This document shows, one piece after another, positions 17,250 through 27,458 of a DNA stretch of 64,000 bases (position 1 is the stretch's first letter; every line of letters begins with the position of its first letter). Made by a program: the position numbers and the translations under genes. A model generated the notes under the pieces. The model was not told the DNA's origin. It did not search any database and saw only the letters and a list, made by a program, of their open reading frames with translations. The DNA comes from Paracoccaceae bacterium. Lineage in GTDB: Bacteria > Pseudomonadota > Alphaproteobacteria > Rhodobacterales > Rhodobacteraceae. Where the stretch lies: assembly GCA_014872815.1 (NCBI GenBank), contig WKFK01000012.1:186001-250000 (forward strand), given 5' to 3'.

Positions 17250-17803
17250 ACTTCTCCCTCCCCATTTACTCGTTATGTCCCGTGCACAGATAGCGGGCCT
17301 GCCAAAAACACAGCTGGGTCCCACGGCATCACCTCACAACCAACCGCCCTTCAACCCAAGGTCAAATCTGTGGCAGCCCCATGAAAGCTGATACTGTCAT
17401 GCGCCATTTTGGCGCCCAATCGCATCTCTTTGGATGGCGCGCCAACTTTGCACACGTTCAGCGAGTCTTTCAATGCCAAACACAGCCTGCACCACAGTTG
17501 TTGCAACCCAGAACAGTAACATCGCGTTCGACACACCCAAATGAGCTATATCAAACGCGGCAACCTCATCAAAACAGGTGTTGCGCGCGTCTGGATCAGC
17601 CGGCCAATTGGGCGGCTGGTTCAAGGGGCCATTCTCATTTGACGGGAACCTGCCCGGCCGACTGTACGCCCTTAAATACGCCAAAGGCTGGTAGGCAAAC
17701 GGGCCACAGGCTGGGCAATGCCGTTACCGTTTTGTCTATGTTCTGCACATGCCAGTGTGTCGACGAATGCGCCTGTTCAGCCCCCCCGCATCGCCATACA
17801 GCC
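17250..17803. other. Gene-poor gap, possible decayed ORF
   Basis: Five hundred and fifty bases without a convincing gene. A 95-codon minus-strand frame at 17397..17684 has only a TTG start, no ribosome site and a proline-rich start unlike its neighbours; a hydrophobic stretch inside it (MLLFWVATTVVQAVFGI) may be a relic of a membrane protein. No terminator or repeat was seen. Confidence 0.4.
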
Positions 17804-18454
17804 TTAGTACATCGTTTCCCGATACCGCGCTTCCAAATGCGCATCCAACTTTGCCATCTCCTCCGGGTCCTCCGGGGCCCCCGTGCTCTGGTCCAGCACC
17901 ATCTTGCTGAGCGAAGGCATCTCACTGCGATCCTGTAGCGAGGCCGGATCCCACAGCTTGGACCGACGGAAGGCTTTGGCGCAGTGCAGGAACACCTCGA
18001 CCACCGACACCACAATCGCGGCACGCGGCAACCGGTCCTGCACCTCCATCAGCGCCAAAATCTCAGGGTCCGTCGTAACCTGCGCTGTGCCATTCACTCT
18101 GAGCGTTTCATCAAAGCCAGGGACCAGAAAAATCAGCCCGACATTGGGGTTCCCCACAATGTTGATCAAACTATCGATCCGGTTGTTGCCCGGACGCTCC
18201 GGGATCACCAACGTATGCGCGTCCAGAACCTTTACAAATCCCTCGGGATCCCCCCGCGGCGTCACATCTGCCAAGCCGTCTGCGGCCTGCGTGCCCATAC
18301 ACAGGAACGGCGCCCGCGCAATAAACCCGCGCGCATGCTTGTCCAGATGATCAATACACTTCTTTTGCGACAGCGAGTCCGGATTGGGTGTTTTGAACAC
18401 CTCCCGCAACCCCGCTACGTCCGAAATCAAAAACTCCGGCTTTAACTCAACCAT
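17804..18454 (-). CDS. PPOX-fold flavoprotein (pyridoxamine 5'-phosphate oxidase family)
   Basis: The 216-residue protein matches the FMN-binding split-barrel PPOX family of the MSMEG_1061 type. Recognisable parts are FLCMGTQAADGLADVTPRGDP near residue 50 (flavin-binding strand and loop), DHLDKHARGFI before it, and RPGNNRIDSLINIVGNPNVGLIFLVPG near residue 90. Such proteins bind FMN, F420 or haem and act as oxidoreductases of usually unknown substrate. It lies 15 bp downstream of the DUF2189 gene and is probably cotranscribed with it. Confidence 0.88.
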   Translation of the reverse strand: MVELKPEFLISDVAGLREVFKTPNPDSLSQKKCIDHLDKHARGFIARAPFLCMGTQAADGLADVTPRGDPEGFVKVLDAHTLVIPERPGNNRIDSLINIVGNPNVGLIFLVPGFDETLRVNGTAQVTTDPEILALMEVQDRLPRAAIVVSVVEVFLHCAKAFRRSKLWDPASLQDRSEMPSLSKMVLDQSTGAPEDPEEMAKLDAHLEARYRETMY

Positions 18455-18469
18455 CTGACCTGCCTTTAC

Positions 18470-19342
18470 TTACGTATCTTGCGCACCCGCTGCTTTGATC
18501 TGCGCGTACAAGTGCCAACTGCCATGGCCCAACACCGGCAAGCAAATCAACAATCCGAGAAACCCGGGGATCAGCGCGGCAAAGGTCACCCCAGCCACTA
18601 TCCCCGCCCAGATCAACATCACCACAAAATGGCTCTGCACATAACCGAAGCTGGTGATCATAGCCGTCACAAAATCAACCTCCCGGTCCAGCAAGAGCGG
18701 CAGAGACAACACGGTGATCATGTAGAGCAACAACGCAAAAAGAAACCCAACGCCAGAGCCGACCACAAGCATCATGATCCCATTGGTTGTGGTGTAAACC
18801 TCAAGCGAACTCGACACATTGGTCATGGTCGACAGCCCAAGAAACAGCGCAAAAATCATATGTGCCAGGAAGAACCAGAACAGAAACACAATGATGATGA
18901 CGGCACAGATCGACGGCAATTGCCGCTTGCTCTGCCGCCAAACCACGCCCGCGATCAACGGCCAGTTGATCTCCCAGCCCCGCTCTAACCGCAGAGACAC
19001 CTCATACAGCCCCACAGCGGCAAATGGCCCCAACAGCGGGAAGCCAATGGCGGCAAACGTCAGCCAGTAGCTTTGCCCACTTGCAACGGTCAGCCAGGCC
19101 ATCAACCAGCCGCCAATCACATAAAACAACCCAAAGCCAATGCCATACATCGGCTTACGGATAAAATCCCGCATTCCCAGCCGCAACGACTGCCCCAACA
19201 TGCCGACCGTCACGTCCCCTAACGGCGGCGCACCATGCTCGCGTTCGCCGCTAGCGGTTCTTGCTGCGGACAGTTGTGTTTCAGTCTTGGGTTTACTTTG
19301 GGCAAGGTGGTCCTCTGCGCCCGCTTTTGTCTCCTCAGACAT
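18470..19342 (-). CDS. DUF2189 integral membrane protein
   Basis: The 290-residue protein has a polar N-terminal stretch of about 45 residues followed by six or so membrane helices, including FGLFYVIGGWLMAWLTVASG, AVIIIVFLFWFFLAHMIFALFL, MLVVGSGVGFLFALLLYMITVLSL and VMLIWAGIVAGVTFAALIPGFLGLLICLPVLG. This pattern with the final LGHGSWHLY matches DUF2189, a family of unknown function common in alphaproteobacteria. A ribosome site GAGGGCGC precedes the ATG at 19342. The PPOX gene follows 15 bp downstream. Confidence 0.87.
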   Translation of the reverse strand: MSEETKAGAEDHLAQSKPKTETQLSAARTASGEREHGAPPLGDVTVGMLGQSLRLGMRDFIRKPMYGIGFGLFYVIGGWLMAWLTVASGQSYWLTFAAIGFPLLGPFAAVGLYEVSLRLERGWEINWPLIAGVVWRQSKRQLPSICAVIIIVFLFWFFLAHMIFALFLGLSTMTNVSSSLEVYTTTNGIMMLVVGSGVGFLFALLLYMITVLSLPLLLDREVDFVTAMITSFGYVQSHFVVMLIWAGIVAGVTFAALIPGFLGLLICLPVLGHGSWHLYAQIKAAGAQDT

Positions 19343-19399
19343 GCGCCCTCCTCGCGCCTGCTCCCTTATGATGGATCAAATCGGATTTCCGTCTTCAAA

Positions 19400-20827
19400 T
19401 CAAGCTCTTGGAACAGGAGGTCGTCGCTTGCTCGGCCACAGCGTCGCCGTGTGATAGGCCTGTGCAATTTCGAGCACACGCGCATCTTTGCCCTTGGCCC
19501 CAATGATTTGCATCCCCATCGGCAGGCCATTTTCACCAAACCCCACCGGCACACTGATCGCAGGCAGCCCTATTAGGCTCGCTGGCACCATCACCTGCAT
19601 CCAGCGGTGATAGGTATCCATGACCACGCCAGCGATCTCCTTGGGCCAATCCCAGTCCGCTGGAAACGGGAACATCTGCGCCACGGGCAGAACCAAAACC
19701 TGGTAGGTCTCAAACAGCTTCGCCGCCGTCGCAAACCAGTCCGAACGCACCTTGGTGGCCTTATGCAAATCCATCGCCGCCATCTCCATGCCGCGCCTGA
19801 TTTCCCACTGCGCCGCTGGCTTGAGCCGCGTCCGCTTGACCTTATCCTCATAAAGGTCTGCCAACTCCCCCGCCAAAGCAAAGGCCCGCAAATCACTCCA
19901 GCTCCGAAACATCGCTTCCGCATCAAACGGCGGCGTTATGTTTTCCACCTCTGCGCCCAGCTCTCGCAGCACCTTAAGCCCCGCCTCACAGAGCGGCAAA
20001 ATCCCCGCCTCCATCGGCATTGCCCCGCCCCAGTCACCCAACCAGCCTACCTTCGCGCCAGCAACCGAACAGGCCTCCGGCAAGCTCCAATCCTGCGCGG
20101 ACATGTTAAACGGCACCCCCGGTTCGATCTCCGCCAGCACCGACATCAACAGCGCACAATCGCGCGGACTGCGCGCCATCGGCCCAATCGTCGACAACTG
20201 ATGCCAAAAACTCTCGGCGCCCACCGCTCTGGGCACCATGCCCCAGCTGGGCCGAAAGCCATAGACGTTGTTCCACCCCGCCGGATTGCGCAGGCTGCCC
20301 ATCATGTCGCTGCCATCTGCCAGCGCCACCATATTCATCGCAAGGGCCGCCCCGGCCCCGCCCGAACTGCCCCCCGCTGTGCGGCTTGCGTCATAGGGAT
20401 TCAACGTCACCCCATGCACCGGATTGTAGCTGTGTGAGCCAAGTCCAAACTCCGGCACATTGGTCTTGCCAATGAAAATCGCACCGGCCGCCCGCATCCG
20501 CGCCACAAATGCACTGTCGCTGTCAGCCACACGATCCGCAAACAGCGGGCTGCCCTCCGTGGTCCGCATGCCTTTCACATCCGAAAGCGCCTTCACCGCT
20601 ATGGGCATGCCGTGCAACGCACCGCGCGCGCCTACCGGCACAGCATCCGCATCCCGCGCCTCCGCCAGCAACACTTCAGCGTCCCGCACATCCACAATCG
20701 CGTTCACCGCCGGGTTACGCGCCTCAATCCGCGCCAAAGTCGCCGTCATCACGGTCTCGGCGCTTAGCGCGCCATCCCGCAACGCTGATGCCAGCTTGCC
20801 TGCATCCCAATCCAGAAACTCTGCCAT
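19400..20827 (-). CDS. Amidase (amidase signature family)
   Basis: The 475-residue enzyme belongs to the GatA/AS family, which hydrolyses amides through a Ser-cisSer-Lys triad. The lysine lies in MPIAVKALSDVKG, the glycine/serine-rich signature in ASRTAGGSSGGAGAALA, and the second serine in GSDMMGSLRNPAGW. The full domain is present and there is no signal peptide, so it is cytoplasmic. The substrate is unknown; it is not linked to gatB or gatC here, so it is unlikely to be the tRNA amidotransferase subunit. It stands alone on the minus strand. Confidence 0.92.
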   Translation of the reverse strand: MAEFLDWDAGKLASALRDGALSAETVMTATLARIEARNPAVNAIVDVRDAEVLLAEARDADAVPVGARGALHGMPIAVKALSDVKGMRTTEGSPLFADRVADSDSAFVARMRAAGAIFIGKTNVPEFGLGSHSYNPVHGVTLNPYDASRTAGGSSGGAGAALAMNMVALADGSDMMGSLRNPAGWNNVYGFRPSWGMVPRAVGAESFWHQLSTIGPMARSPRDCALLMSVLAEIEPGVPFNMSAQDWSLPEACSVAGAKVGWLGDWGGAMPMEAGILPLCEAGLKVLRELGAEVENITPPFDAEAMFRSWSDLRAFALAGELADLYEDKVKRTRLKPAAQWEIRRGMEMAAMDLHKATKVRSDWFATAAKLFETYQVLVLPVAQMFPFPADWDWPKEIAGVVMDTYHRWMQVMVPASLIGLPAISVPVGFGENGLPMGMQIIGAKGKDARVLEIAQAYHTATLWPSKRRPPVPRA

Positions 20828-20890
20828 ACCCTGCTCCTCTTCCGCCTCAGAGGATCATGAACAGGTTAAACACACAAGCGCGCCGACAGA

Positions 20891-20920
20891 TAAAAAGCGC
20901 CTCACCTTTCGGTGACGCGC
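20891..20920 (-). terminator. Terminator downstream of prfB
   Basis: A 10-bp stem GCGCGTCACC / GGTGAGGCGC with one mismatch and a GAAA loop is followed by TTTTTATC on the minus strand. It lies beyond the two-hairpin repeat that follows prfB. Confidence 0.75.
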
Positions 20921-20939
20921 CTGTACATTCTCATTCCAA

Positions 20940-20987
20940 AAATATCCTGGGGGAGTCACCGCCTGCGGTGACGGGGGCAAAGCCCCC
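20940..20987. repeat. Two-hairpin intergenic repeat, copy 1
   Basis: The sequence AAATATCCTGGGGGAGTC leads into hairpin GTCACCGCCTGCGGTGAC and then hairpin GGGGGC-AAA-GCCCCC. A close relative lies at 31261-31306. Both lie between genes near a stop codon. Confidence 0.75.
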
Positions 20988-21004
20988 TCAAACCCAGGCC
21001 GCGT

Positions 21005-22132
21005 TTAGTCCTCGGCCTGCGCATCCGCGCGGCTCATGCCCGACACGTCCATCGCCAATGTCGCCGCCATCAACCCGTCCAGATCGCCATCCAACACACC
21101 TTTGGTGTCGCTGGTCTCATAGCCGGTGCGCAGGTCTTTCACCATCTGATACGGCTGCAACACGTAAGAGCGGATCTGGTTGCCCCAGCCTGCATCGCCC
21201 GCGTTTTCATGCACCTCGTTCACAAGCGCAGACCGCTTGTCCAACTCGATCTGATACAGCCGCGACTTCAGCGCTTTCATGGCAATGTCGCGGTTCTGGT
21301 GCTGCGACTTCTCGGAGCTGGTCACCACAATCCCGGTCGGGTGGTGGGTGATCCGCACCGCGGAGTCGGTGGTGTTCACGTGCTGACCACCAGCCCCGGA
21401 GGACCGGTAGGTATCAATCCGAATGTCCGCCGGGTTCACCTCAATCTCGATGTTGTCATCCACCACCGGGTAAACCTTCACCGACGTAAACGATGTGTGA
21501 CGTTTCGCAGCGCTGTCAAACGGCGAAATCCGCACCAACCGGTGCACGCCGCTCTCCGACTTCAGCCAGCCATAAGCGTTGTGCCCGGAAATCTTATACG
21601 CCGCTGATTTGATGCCCGCTTCTTCGCCCGCGCTTTCCGCCTGAAGCTCGACCTTGTAGCCCTTCTTCTCGGCCCAACGCACATACATCCGCGCCAACAT
21701 GCTGGCCCAGTCACAGCTCTCCGTGCCGCCGGCACCAGAGTTGATCTCCAGGAAAGTGTCGTTGCCATCGGCCTCGCCATCCAGAAGCGCTTCCAACTCT
21801 TTCTCCGCCGCCTTAACCGCCAGCGCCTTCAGAGCTTCTTCGGCCTCGGCCACAACCTCATCGTCCTCTTCCATCTCGCCCAATTCAATCAGCTCGATGT
21901 TGTCAGACAGCTCGGCCTCGATCGCGGTCACATTGTCCATCGCGTCCACCAAAGTCTGACGCTCCCGCATCAGCTTTTGCGCCGCTGCGGCGTCATCCCA
22001 CAGGTTCGGATCCTCCACCCGCGCGTTGAACTCTTCCAGGCGATAGGCCGCCGTTTCCCAATCCATGCGCTGGCGCAACAGGGTCAGGGACTTTTCGATC
22101 TCTGTAACGGTGTTCTGAGCTTCAGCGCGCAT
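21005..22132 (-). CDS. prfB: Peptide chain release factor 2
   Basis: RF2 recognises UAA and UGA stop codons and releases the peptide. The 375-residue protein has the SPF stop-codon recognition tripeptide ([10 protein letters not shown]) and the peptidyl-hydrolase GGQ motif ([17 protein letters not shown]). The frame is continuous from the ATG; there is no in-frame UGA near codons 20-30, so the programmed +1 frameshift used by many bacteria for autoregulation is absent. It is followed by a two-hairpin repeat and a terminator. Confidence 0.97.
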   Translation of the reverse strand: MRAEAQNTVTEIEKSLTLLRQRMDWETAAYRLEEFNARVEDPNLWDDAAAAQKLMRERQTLVDAMDNVTAIEAELSDNIELIELGEMEEDDEVVAEAEEALKALAVKAAEKELEALLDGEADGNDTFLEINSGAGGTESCDWASMLARMYVRWAEKKGYKVELQAESAGEEAGIKSAAYKISGHNAYGWLKSESGVHRLVRISPFDSAAKRHTSFTSVKVYPVVDDNIEIEVNPADIRIDTYRSSGAGGQHVNTTDSAVRITHHPTGIVVTSSEKSQHQNRDIAMKALKSRLYQIELDKRSALVNEVHENAGDAGWGNQIRSYVLQPYQMVKDLRTGYETSDTKGVLDGDLDGLMAATLAMDVSGMSRADAQAED

Positions 22133-22271
22133 GGGAAAAGACCTTCTTATGGGTTCAGATCAGCGTGATAGCGCAGCCCCGCCTGCCCCGCAAGTGACGA
22201 CGCACGGCCAAGCGCCTTGCCCAGCCGTGCGTTCCAAAGTTTTTAAGCCAATTCAGCAGACTGCAGCGTGC

Positions 22272-23996
22272 TCACGCCGCCCGGCGTGCCGCGCCTTCCG
22301 GTGTCACCTTGAACACCGACACCTGCCCGGCAAGTTCACTCGCGTCGCTATGCAGCACGGTGCTGGCGGCGGCGGTCTCTTCCACCATGGCGGCGTTTTG
22401 CTGGGTCACACGATCCAGCTCCGCCACGCCACGGTTGATCCCACTCAAGGTTTCCGCCTGACGCGCCGCGCCATCGGCAATGACACTGATATGCTCAGAC
22501 ACCGTGCCTACGCCGCTGATGATCTTGATCAACTCATCGCCAGTCCGCCCTACAAGCGTCACGCCCTCATCCACATGGGTCGCACTTTCGTTGATCAGCT
22601 CTTTGATCTCAGACGCCGACTCCGATGAACGTTGCGCCAAGGCGCGCACTTCAGAAGCCACAACCGCAAAGCCACGCCCCGCGTCCCCGGCCCGTGCCGC
22701 CTCCACACCGGCGTTCAACGCCAGCAAGTTGGTCTGGAACGAGATGTCGTCAATCACCGAAATGATTTGTGAAATCTTATCCGACGATGCCTGGATCAAC
22801 GACATCGCATCCACCGCCTGTTTCACAACTTCGCCACTGGACTGCACCGTCTGTTTGGTGCCCACAACAATCGCCTCAACGTCTTTGGCGCCTTCCGCCG
22901 CCGCGCTCACGCTCGCGGTCAATTCTTCCATCGCATGGGCGGTCTGCTCCAGCGTGGACGCCTGACTTTCCGTGCGTGTGGCCAACGCATTGGAGGAATC
23001 GCCAATCTCTTTAGAGCTGGCCTGAATGCGATGCGAGTTTTCCACAACTGCCTGCATGATCGACACCAGCGTCACCAATGTGTTGTTGTAGTTTTCCCGC
23101 AGCGGCTCATAGCCTGCTGAGAAGCGCTGCTCAATGGGATGGGTCAGATCGCCTTCGGCGAGCCGCTGCAACGCCGCAGTCAAAGCCTCAACCACACGGT
23201 CTTGCTCTTGCTGTTCCAGCTTGCGCGTTTTCTCCACCTCATGGGCTTCCGCCAACTGGACCTTCAGACCTTCGACGGTGCGAGAAATCCCGCCAATCTC
23301 GTCGCCACGCGCCACATGCAACGCAGGCGTGTCATAACGCCCTTCGGCAATGTCACTGACCACTTGCCGCACGTCTTGCAGGGGATGAGACACGGCCGCC
23401 CGGATGACCCAGGCACACAGCGTGCACATCACCAGAAAAACCACACCCGCAATCCCAATGGAGAGCATGTTTGCGGATCGCGCCTGCGCCAGCGCTTGCT
23501 CCGGCGACCAGAGGATCGCCACCGCCCCGGCAATCTTGCTGCCGTCCTTGCCGCTGCGCGCCGGTTCGGCCATCACATAGCCATTGTCGGATCGCATCGC
23601 CCTGCCACTGTCACCCGCGCGCTTGGCAAGTGTTTCAATCTCAGCTCCAGCACCGCTTGGCTTGCGACCGGAGGTGGCCATCACCTCCCCTGCTGAGTTC
23701 AAGGCCAGCGCATAAACCGCCTGCCCGTCGGCCCGCGCCAGCGTCGCGTCCAAAATGTCCTGCAACGCCTCAGTGTCGCCAAAGCGGATCGCGCCGCTGG
23801 CTGCGTTTGCTGTCGATCCGGTCATCTCGGCGGCGAGCTGCACCAACCCGTTGGTGATGGACTTGGTGACCTGCCGTTGGGAGTCCACGGTCAGCATGGT
23901 TGCGACGATCAACGTGGTTCCCACGATCAACAACGTGGCTTTCAAAAACACCGAGAGCTTATCAAACTGCGCCAAAACCGGTGAAAAGAGTGTCAT
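22272..23996 (-). CDS. Methyl-accepting chemotaxis protein
   Basis: This 574-residue chemoreceptor has a first membrane helix at about residues 17-38 ([16 protein letters not shown]), a periplasmic sensor region of about 140 residues, a second helix near 185-205 ([19 protein letters not shown]), a HAMP domain, and a long MA signalling hairpin with the tip sequence [42 protein letters not shown] that binds CheA/CheW. The start at 23996 has CAGGAG upstream. It follows the gene for a small secreted protein by 48 bp on the same strand, which may be its ligand-binding partner. No other che genes are in the window. Confidence 0.94.
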   Translation of the reverse strand: MTLFSPVLAQFDKLSVFLKATLLIVGTTLIVATMLTVDSQRQVTKSITNGLVQLAAEMTGSTANAASGAIRFGDTEALQDILDATLARADGQAVYALALNSAGEVMATSGRKPSGAGAEIETLAKRAGDSGRAMRSDNGYVMAEPARSGKDGSKIAGAVAILWSPEQALAQARSANMLSIGIAGVVFLVMCTLCAWVIRAAVSHPLQDVRQVVSDIAEGRYDTPALHVARGDEIGGISRTVEGLKVQLAEAHEVEKTRKLEQQEQDRVVEALTAALQRLAEGDLTHPIEQRFSAGYEPLRENYNNTLVTLVSIMQAVVENSHRIQASSKEIGDSSNALATRTESQASTLEQTAHAMEELTASVSAAAEGAKDVEAIVVGTKQTVQSSGEVVKQAVDAMSLIQASSDKISQIISVIDDISFQTNLLALNAGVEAARAGDAGRGFAVVASEVRALAQRSSESASEIKELINESATHVDEGVTLVGRTGDELIKIISGVGTVSEHISVIADGAARQAETLSGINRGVAELDRVTQQNAAMVEETAAASTVLHSDASELAGQVSVFKVTPEGAARRAA

Positions 23997-24044
23997 AATC
24001 TGCTCCTGAAAAGGATGCGGCCCCATTCAGGGACCGCACTGGCG

Positions 24045-24614
24045 TTACTCAAGGGTTTCTGCGTCCACACCAACGGTGATCGCGCCAATGCCGACACCGG
24101 TCTCCGGGTCCACAATGGTCATCGAAATCTGCACCTGATAGGTGCGCGTGGAGTCGTCCAGTTCCACTTCGCTGAAGTGATAGGCGTCCGGGCCCACGCT
24201 GTAGGTCTGTTGGTATTTAGCTTCGTCCCCCTGCCACATGTCAGAGTTCACACCGGACAGCGCCACGTTCAGGCCAACCGAATCCATCAAAGCGATCTCG
24301 GTGATCTGACCCGCGGAGTTCTCAACCTGCGTGCGCAGAAAGTCGGCAGCTGGGTTTTCAATCACCGGGGTGATGGTTGGGGTCGACGCCGCGCCGACTT
24401 CCGCACGCCAAGTGGTGTCCATCTGATCGATGGTCGCCTGATCATACCCGGCGGTCACTTCGTTCTGGGCCTTGATCGCAGACACCAGAATCGGATCCTG
24501 CGCCCAAGTGCGGATGTTGTCATTCAGGAACGCTGCCATGGCAGGTTCATACTCGTTGGCCACAACAGGCGTCGCGGCCAGCGCGGCCACGACGGCAAAA
24601 GCGGTATTTTTCAT
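24045..24614 (-). CDS. Secreted PDC/Cache-like periplasmic protein
   Basis: A Sec signal peptide (MKNTAFAVVAALAATPVVA) is followed by about 170 residues with helix-then-sheet layout and a motif typical of PDC/Cache sensor domains (ALMDSVGLNVALSGVNSD, then MWQGDEAKYQQTY, and a final IVDPETGVGIGAITVGVD). Cache domains usually sit inside receptors; here the fold seems to be a free periplasmic protein. The next gene in the operon, 48 bp downstream, encodes a chemoreceptor, so a sensing partnership is likely but not proven. The start at 24614 gives the signal peptide and follows AAGGA; the frame is open further upstream. Confidence 0.78.
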   Translation of the reverse strand: MKNTAFAVVAALAATPVVANEYEPAMAAFLNDNIRTWAQDPILVSAIKAQNEVTAGYDQATIDQMDTTWRAEVGAASTPTITPVIENPAADFLRTQVENSAGQITEIALMDSVGLNVALSGVNSDMWQGDEAKYQQTYSVGPDAYHFSEVELDDSTRTYQVQISMTIVDPETGVGIGAITVGVDAETLE

Positions 24615-24785
24615 TGGAGGAGTCCTTGTAAGGATGCAATTTGCTGCGCCTGCATAGGTGCCAAGTGTTGCTGCCTCGTTAACTGCACGGGGCGTTAGCG
24701 CAACCTGCGACATTCTGCACAAAAAAGCGGAGGCCGCTTCCGACCTCCGCGCAAATTTCACTTGCTAGTGAGCGACTTATTTCGC

Positions 24786-27338
24786 CTAGTACAGCCCACC
24801 AGAGCTAACCGTGCCAAAGTCCGCTTTGGGCCCCACAACCCCGGTGCCCCCCGACGATGTGGTGACCTGACGTCCCGCAGATTGCACCTCTTCCACCAAT
24901 GGCAAGTTGCTGCCCATGGCAAAACCACCGTCATAGGCAATACCAAACATCGGTTCTTCGCCATCACGGAAATACTCCGCCACCACATTGCCGCCGCTGG
25001 CGTCATTGTCCAAACGCGCGCCGGTGTAACGGTCGATCTTGATGAAGTGGCCCCCCGGTGGCACGCGGAATTTCCCGCCGCCATATTTCTTGATCGCCTC
25101 TTTCATGAATTCCTGGAACACCGGCCCACAGGTGGTGCCCCCATAAGTGCCCGGCCCCAACGGACGCGGACGGTCATGCCCGATGTAGCAGCCTGCCACG
25201 ATGTTGCTGGTGAACCCTACAAACCACACGTCTTTCGCTTCGTTGGTGGTCCCAGTTTTACCCGCAACCGGCACCGGCAAATTGATCTGGCTCGACGCCG
25301 TACCGCGGGTTACCACCCCTTCCATCATTGAGGTCAATTGATAAGCGGTGATCGCATCCATCACCCGCTCACGATTGGTCACAATACGCGGCCCTCGGGT
25401 TTCCGGCACGCTTGGATCGAGACAGTCGGTGCACTCGCGCTGGTCGTGACGGTAAATCGTTTTGCCATAGCGGTCCTGCACCCGGTCTACCAGCGTTGGC
25501 TCCACCCGCTCACCGCCGTTGGCAAACATCGCATAGGCAGCCACCATCTGATAGAGCGTGGTCTCATCCGCGCCCAGCGAGTTCGCCAGGAACGCGCCCA
25601 TGTTGTCATAGACGCCAAAACGTTCCGCATAGCGCGCCACGGTTTCCATCCCAACTTCCTGCGCCAAACGAATGGTCATCAGGTTCCGGCTCATTTCGAT
25701 GCCGGTCCGCAGTGGGGTTGGGCCGTAGAATTTGTTGGTGGAGTTCTTCGGACGCCACACACCTTGCGGCGTGTTGATCTCAATCGGCGCGTCAATCACG
25801 ATAGTCGCAGGGCTATAGCCACTGTCCAGCGCCGAAGCATAGACAAACGGCTTAAAGCTCGACCCCGGCTGACGTTTCGCCTGTGTCGCGCGGTTGAACA
25901 CCGTGTCCTGGTAGCTGAAGCCACCCTGCATCGCGATCACACGGCCGTTGTTCACGTCCATCGCCATGAAGCCGCCCTGCACCTCCGGCACCTGCCGTAG
26001 CGACCAGCGCACAAAGTCGCCACTGTCGTCTTTGGTGATCGCACGCACCAGCACCACATCACCTTTGGAAACCAGATCCCCAGCCACCTTGGCTTTGCGC
26101 GCCAAAGTGCCATCTTCCAACCGCTTGCGCGCCCACTGCGCGTCTTTGGCGGGAATCCAGTGGCCATCGGCATCATCCTCGACACCTTCGATACCAACGC
26201 GCGCGTCGTTTTTACCAACCTCCAACACAACCGCCGGGTACCATTGGCCTTCCAGATCCACGTCACGCGGAACCGACACCTCTGCCAACGCTTCGCGCCA
26301 GGCCGCCTCATCGCCAAGCACGTCCTCAGGCAGCACTTCACCCGTGCCACGCCAAACACCGCGCGAGCGGTCATATTTCTCAAGCGCCCGACGCAACGCG
26401 CGCGCCGCCACATCCTGCATCTCCGGATCTTCTGTTGAGCGCACTGCCATACCACCGGAGAAGAACTCATCCTCACCAAAGTCGCGGCTCAGCTGGCGGC
26501 GAATTTCATCGGTAAAGTAATCCCGTGGCGGGCGCTCGGTCTTATAACTCTCGTAATCGCCATTCTGCACCGACTTCAGCGGCAGCTGCTTTTCGCTCTC
26601 ATAAACCGCCTGGGTGATCACGCCGTTTTCAGCCATCTCCTTGAGCACAAAGTTCCGCCGCGCCAGCACGCGCTCCATGTTGCGCACAGGGTGAAACTTG
26701 CCGGGCGCTTTGGGCATCGACGCCAGTGTGGCCGCCTCATGAGGCGCCAGCTCTTCCAAGGTTTTGTTGAAATAGGTCTGCGCCGCCGCCGCTACGCCGT
26801 AGGAGTTCTGACCGAGGAAAATCTCGTTCATATAGAGCTCAAGGATCTGGTCCTTGGACAGCGTCTCTTCAACGCGGGTCGCCAGAATGATCTCTTTGAT
26901 TTTGCGCTCAATTTTCCGGTCGCCTGACAGCAGGAAGTTCTTCATCACCTGCTGCGTGATTGTCGACGCCCCGCGCACATTTGAGCCCCGCGACTGAACC
27001 GCCTCTACAGCCGCCGCCGCAATACCGCGCGCATCATAGCCAGAGTGGCTATAGAAGTTTTTGTCTTCCGCCGAGATAAACGCCTCTTTCACCAGCTCCG
27101 GAATTTCGTCCGCTGGCACAAACAGACGGCGCTCTTTGGCAAATTCATCAATGATATGCCCCTCACCGGAATAAATCCGGCTTATGGTCGGCGGCTTATA
27201 CTGAGCAAGACTTTCATGGCTTGGCAGCTCCTGCCCATAAATCCAGAACACCGCACCAATGGACAAAGCCACCACGGCAATCCCCATGGTCACAAACGTA
27301 AAAATGGTCCCGAAGAACGAGAGGATGAATCGTATCAC
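24786..27338 (-). CDS. mrcA: Penicillin-binding protein 1A
   Basis: PBP1A polymerises and cross-links peptidoglycan. The 850-residue protein has an N-terminal membrane anchor, a GT51 glycosyltransferase domain (ISAEDKNFYSHSGYD, RGASTITQQVMKN, LELYMNEIFLGQNSYGVAAA), an OB-like insert, and a transpeptidase domain with the catalytic serine in PGSSFKPFVYAS, the SRN motif and the KTG motif (VAGKTGTTNEAKDVWF). The start codon appears to be GTG at 27338, with AAGG upstream. In related genomes this gene usually sits between the amidase and prfB; here other genes separate them. Confidence 0.96.
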   Translation of the reverse strand: MIRFILSFFGTIFTFVTMGIAVVALSIGAVFWIYGQELPSHESLAQYKPPTISRIYSGEGHIIDEFAKERRLFVPADEIPELVKEAFISAEDKNFYSHSGYDARGIAAAAVEAVQSRGSNVRGASTITQQVMKNFLLSGDRKIERKIKEIILATRVEETLSKDQILELYMNEIFLGQNSYGVAAAAQTYFNKTLEELAPHEAATLASMPKAPGKFHPVRNMERVLARRNFVLKEMAENGVITQAVYESEKQLPLKSVQNGDYESYKTERPPRDYFTDEIRRQLSRDFGEDEFFSGGMAVRSTEDPEMQDVAARALRRALEKYDRSRGVWRGTGEVLPEDVLGDEAAWREALAEVSVPRDVDLEGQWYPAVVLEVGKNDARVGIEGVEDDADGHWIPAKDAQWARKRLEDGTLARKAKVAGDLVSKGDVVLVRAITKDDSGDFVRWSLRQVPEVQGGFMAMDVNNGRVIAMQGGFSYQDTVFNRATQAKRQPGSSFKPFVYASALDSGYSPATIVIDAPIEINTPQGVWRPKNSTNKFYGPTPLRTGIEMSRNLMTIRLAQEVGMETVARYAERFGVYDNMGAFLANSLGADETTLYQMVAAYAMFANGGERVEPTLVDRVQDRYGKTIYRHDQRECTDCLDPSVPETRGPRIVTNRERVMDAITAYQLTSMMEGVVTRGTASSQINLPVPVAGKTGTTNEAKDVWFVGFTSNIVAGCYIGHDRPRPLGPGTYGGTTCGPVFQEFMKEAIKKYGGGKFRVPPGGHFIKIDRYTGARLDNDASGGNVVAEYFRDGEEPMFGIAYDGGFAMGSNLPLVEEVQSAGRQVTTSSGGTGVVGPKADFGTVSSGGLY

Positions 27339-27458
27339 GCTGGAGGCCTTCTGAAGTCGCGTCTCAAACCCTCTCTATATAGAGGGGCATACGCGGGGTC
27401 AAAACACCTTGCTGCGATTGTTATGGGTGGGCATGGTTTTGCCGTCCATTTGCGGCCT

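Noticed and set aside
17397-17684. A 95-codon minus-strand frame with one hydrophobic stretch
   Set aside because: TTG start without ribosome site; not convincing as a gene, perhaps a relic.
22050-22132. Programmed +1 frameshift in prfB
   Set aside because: The frame is open through codons 20-30 with no in-frame UGA.
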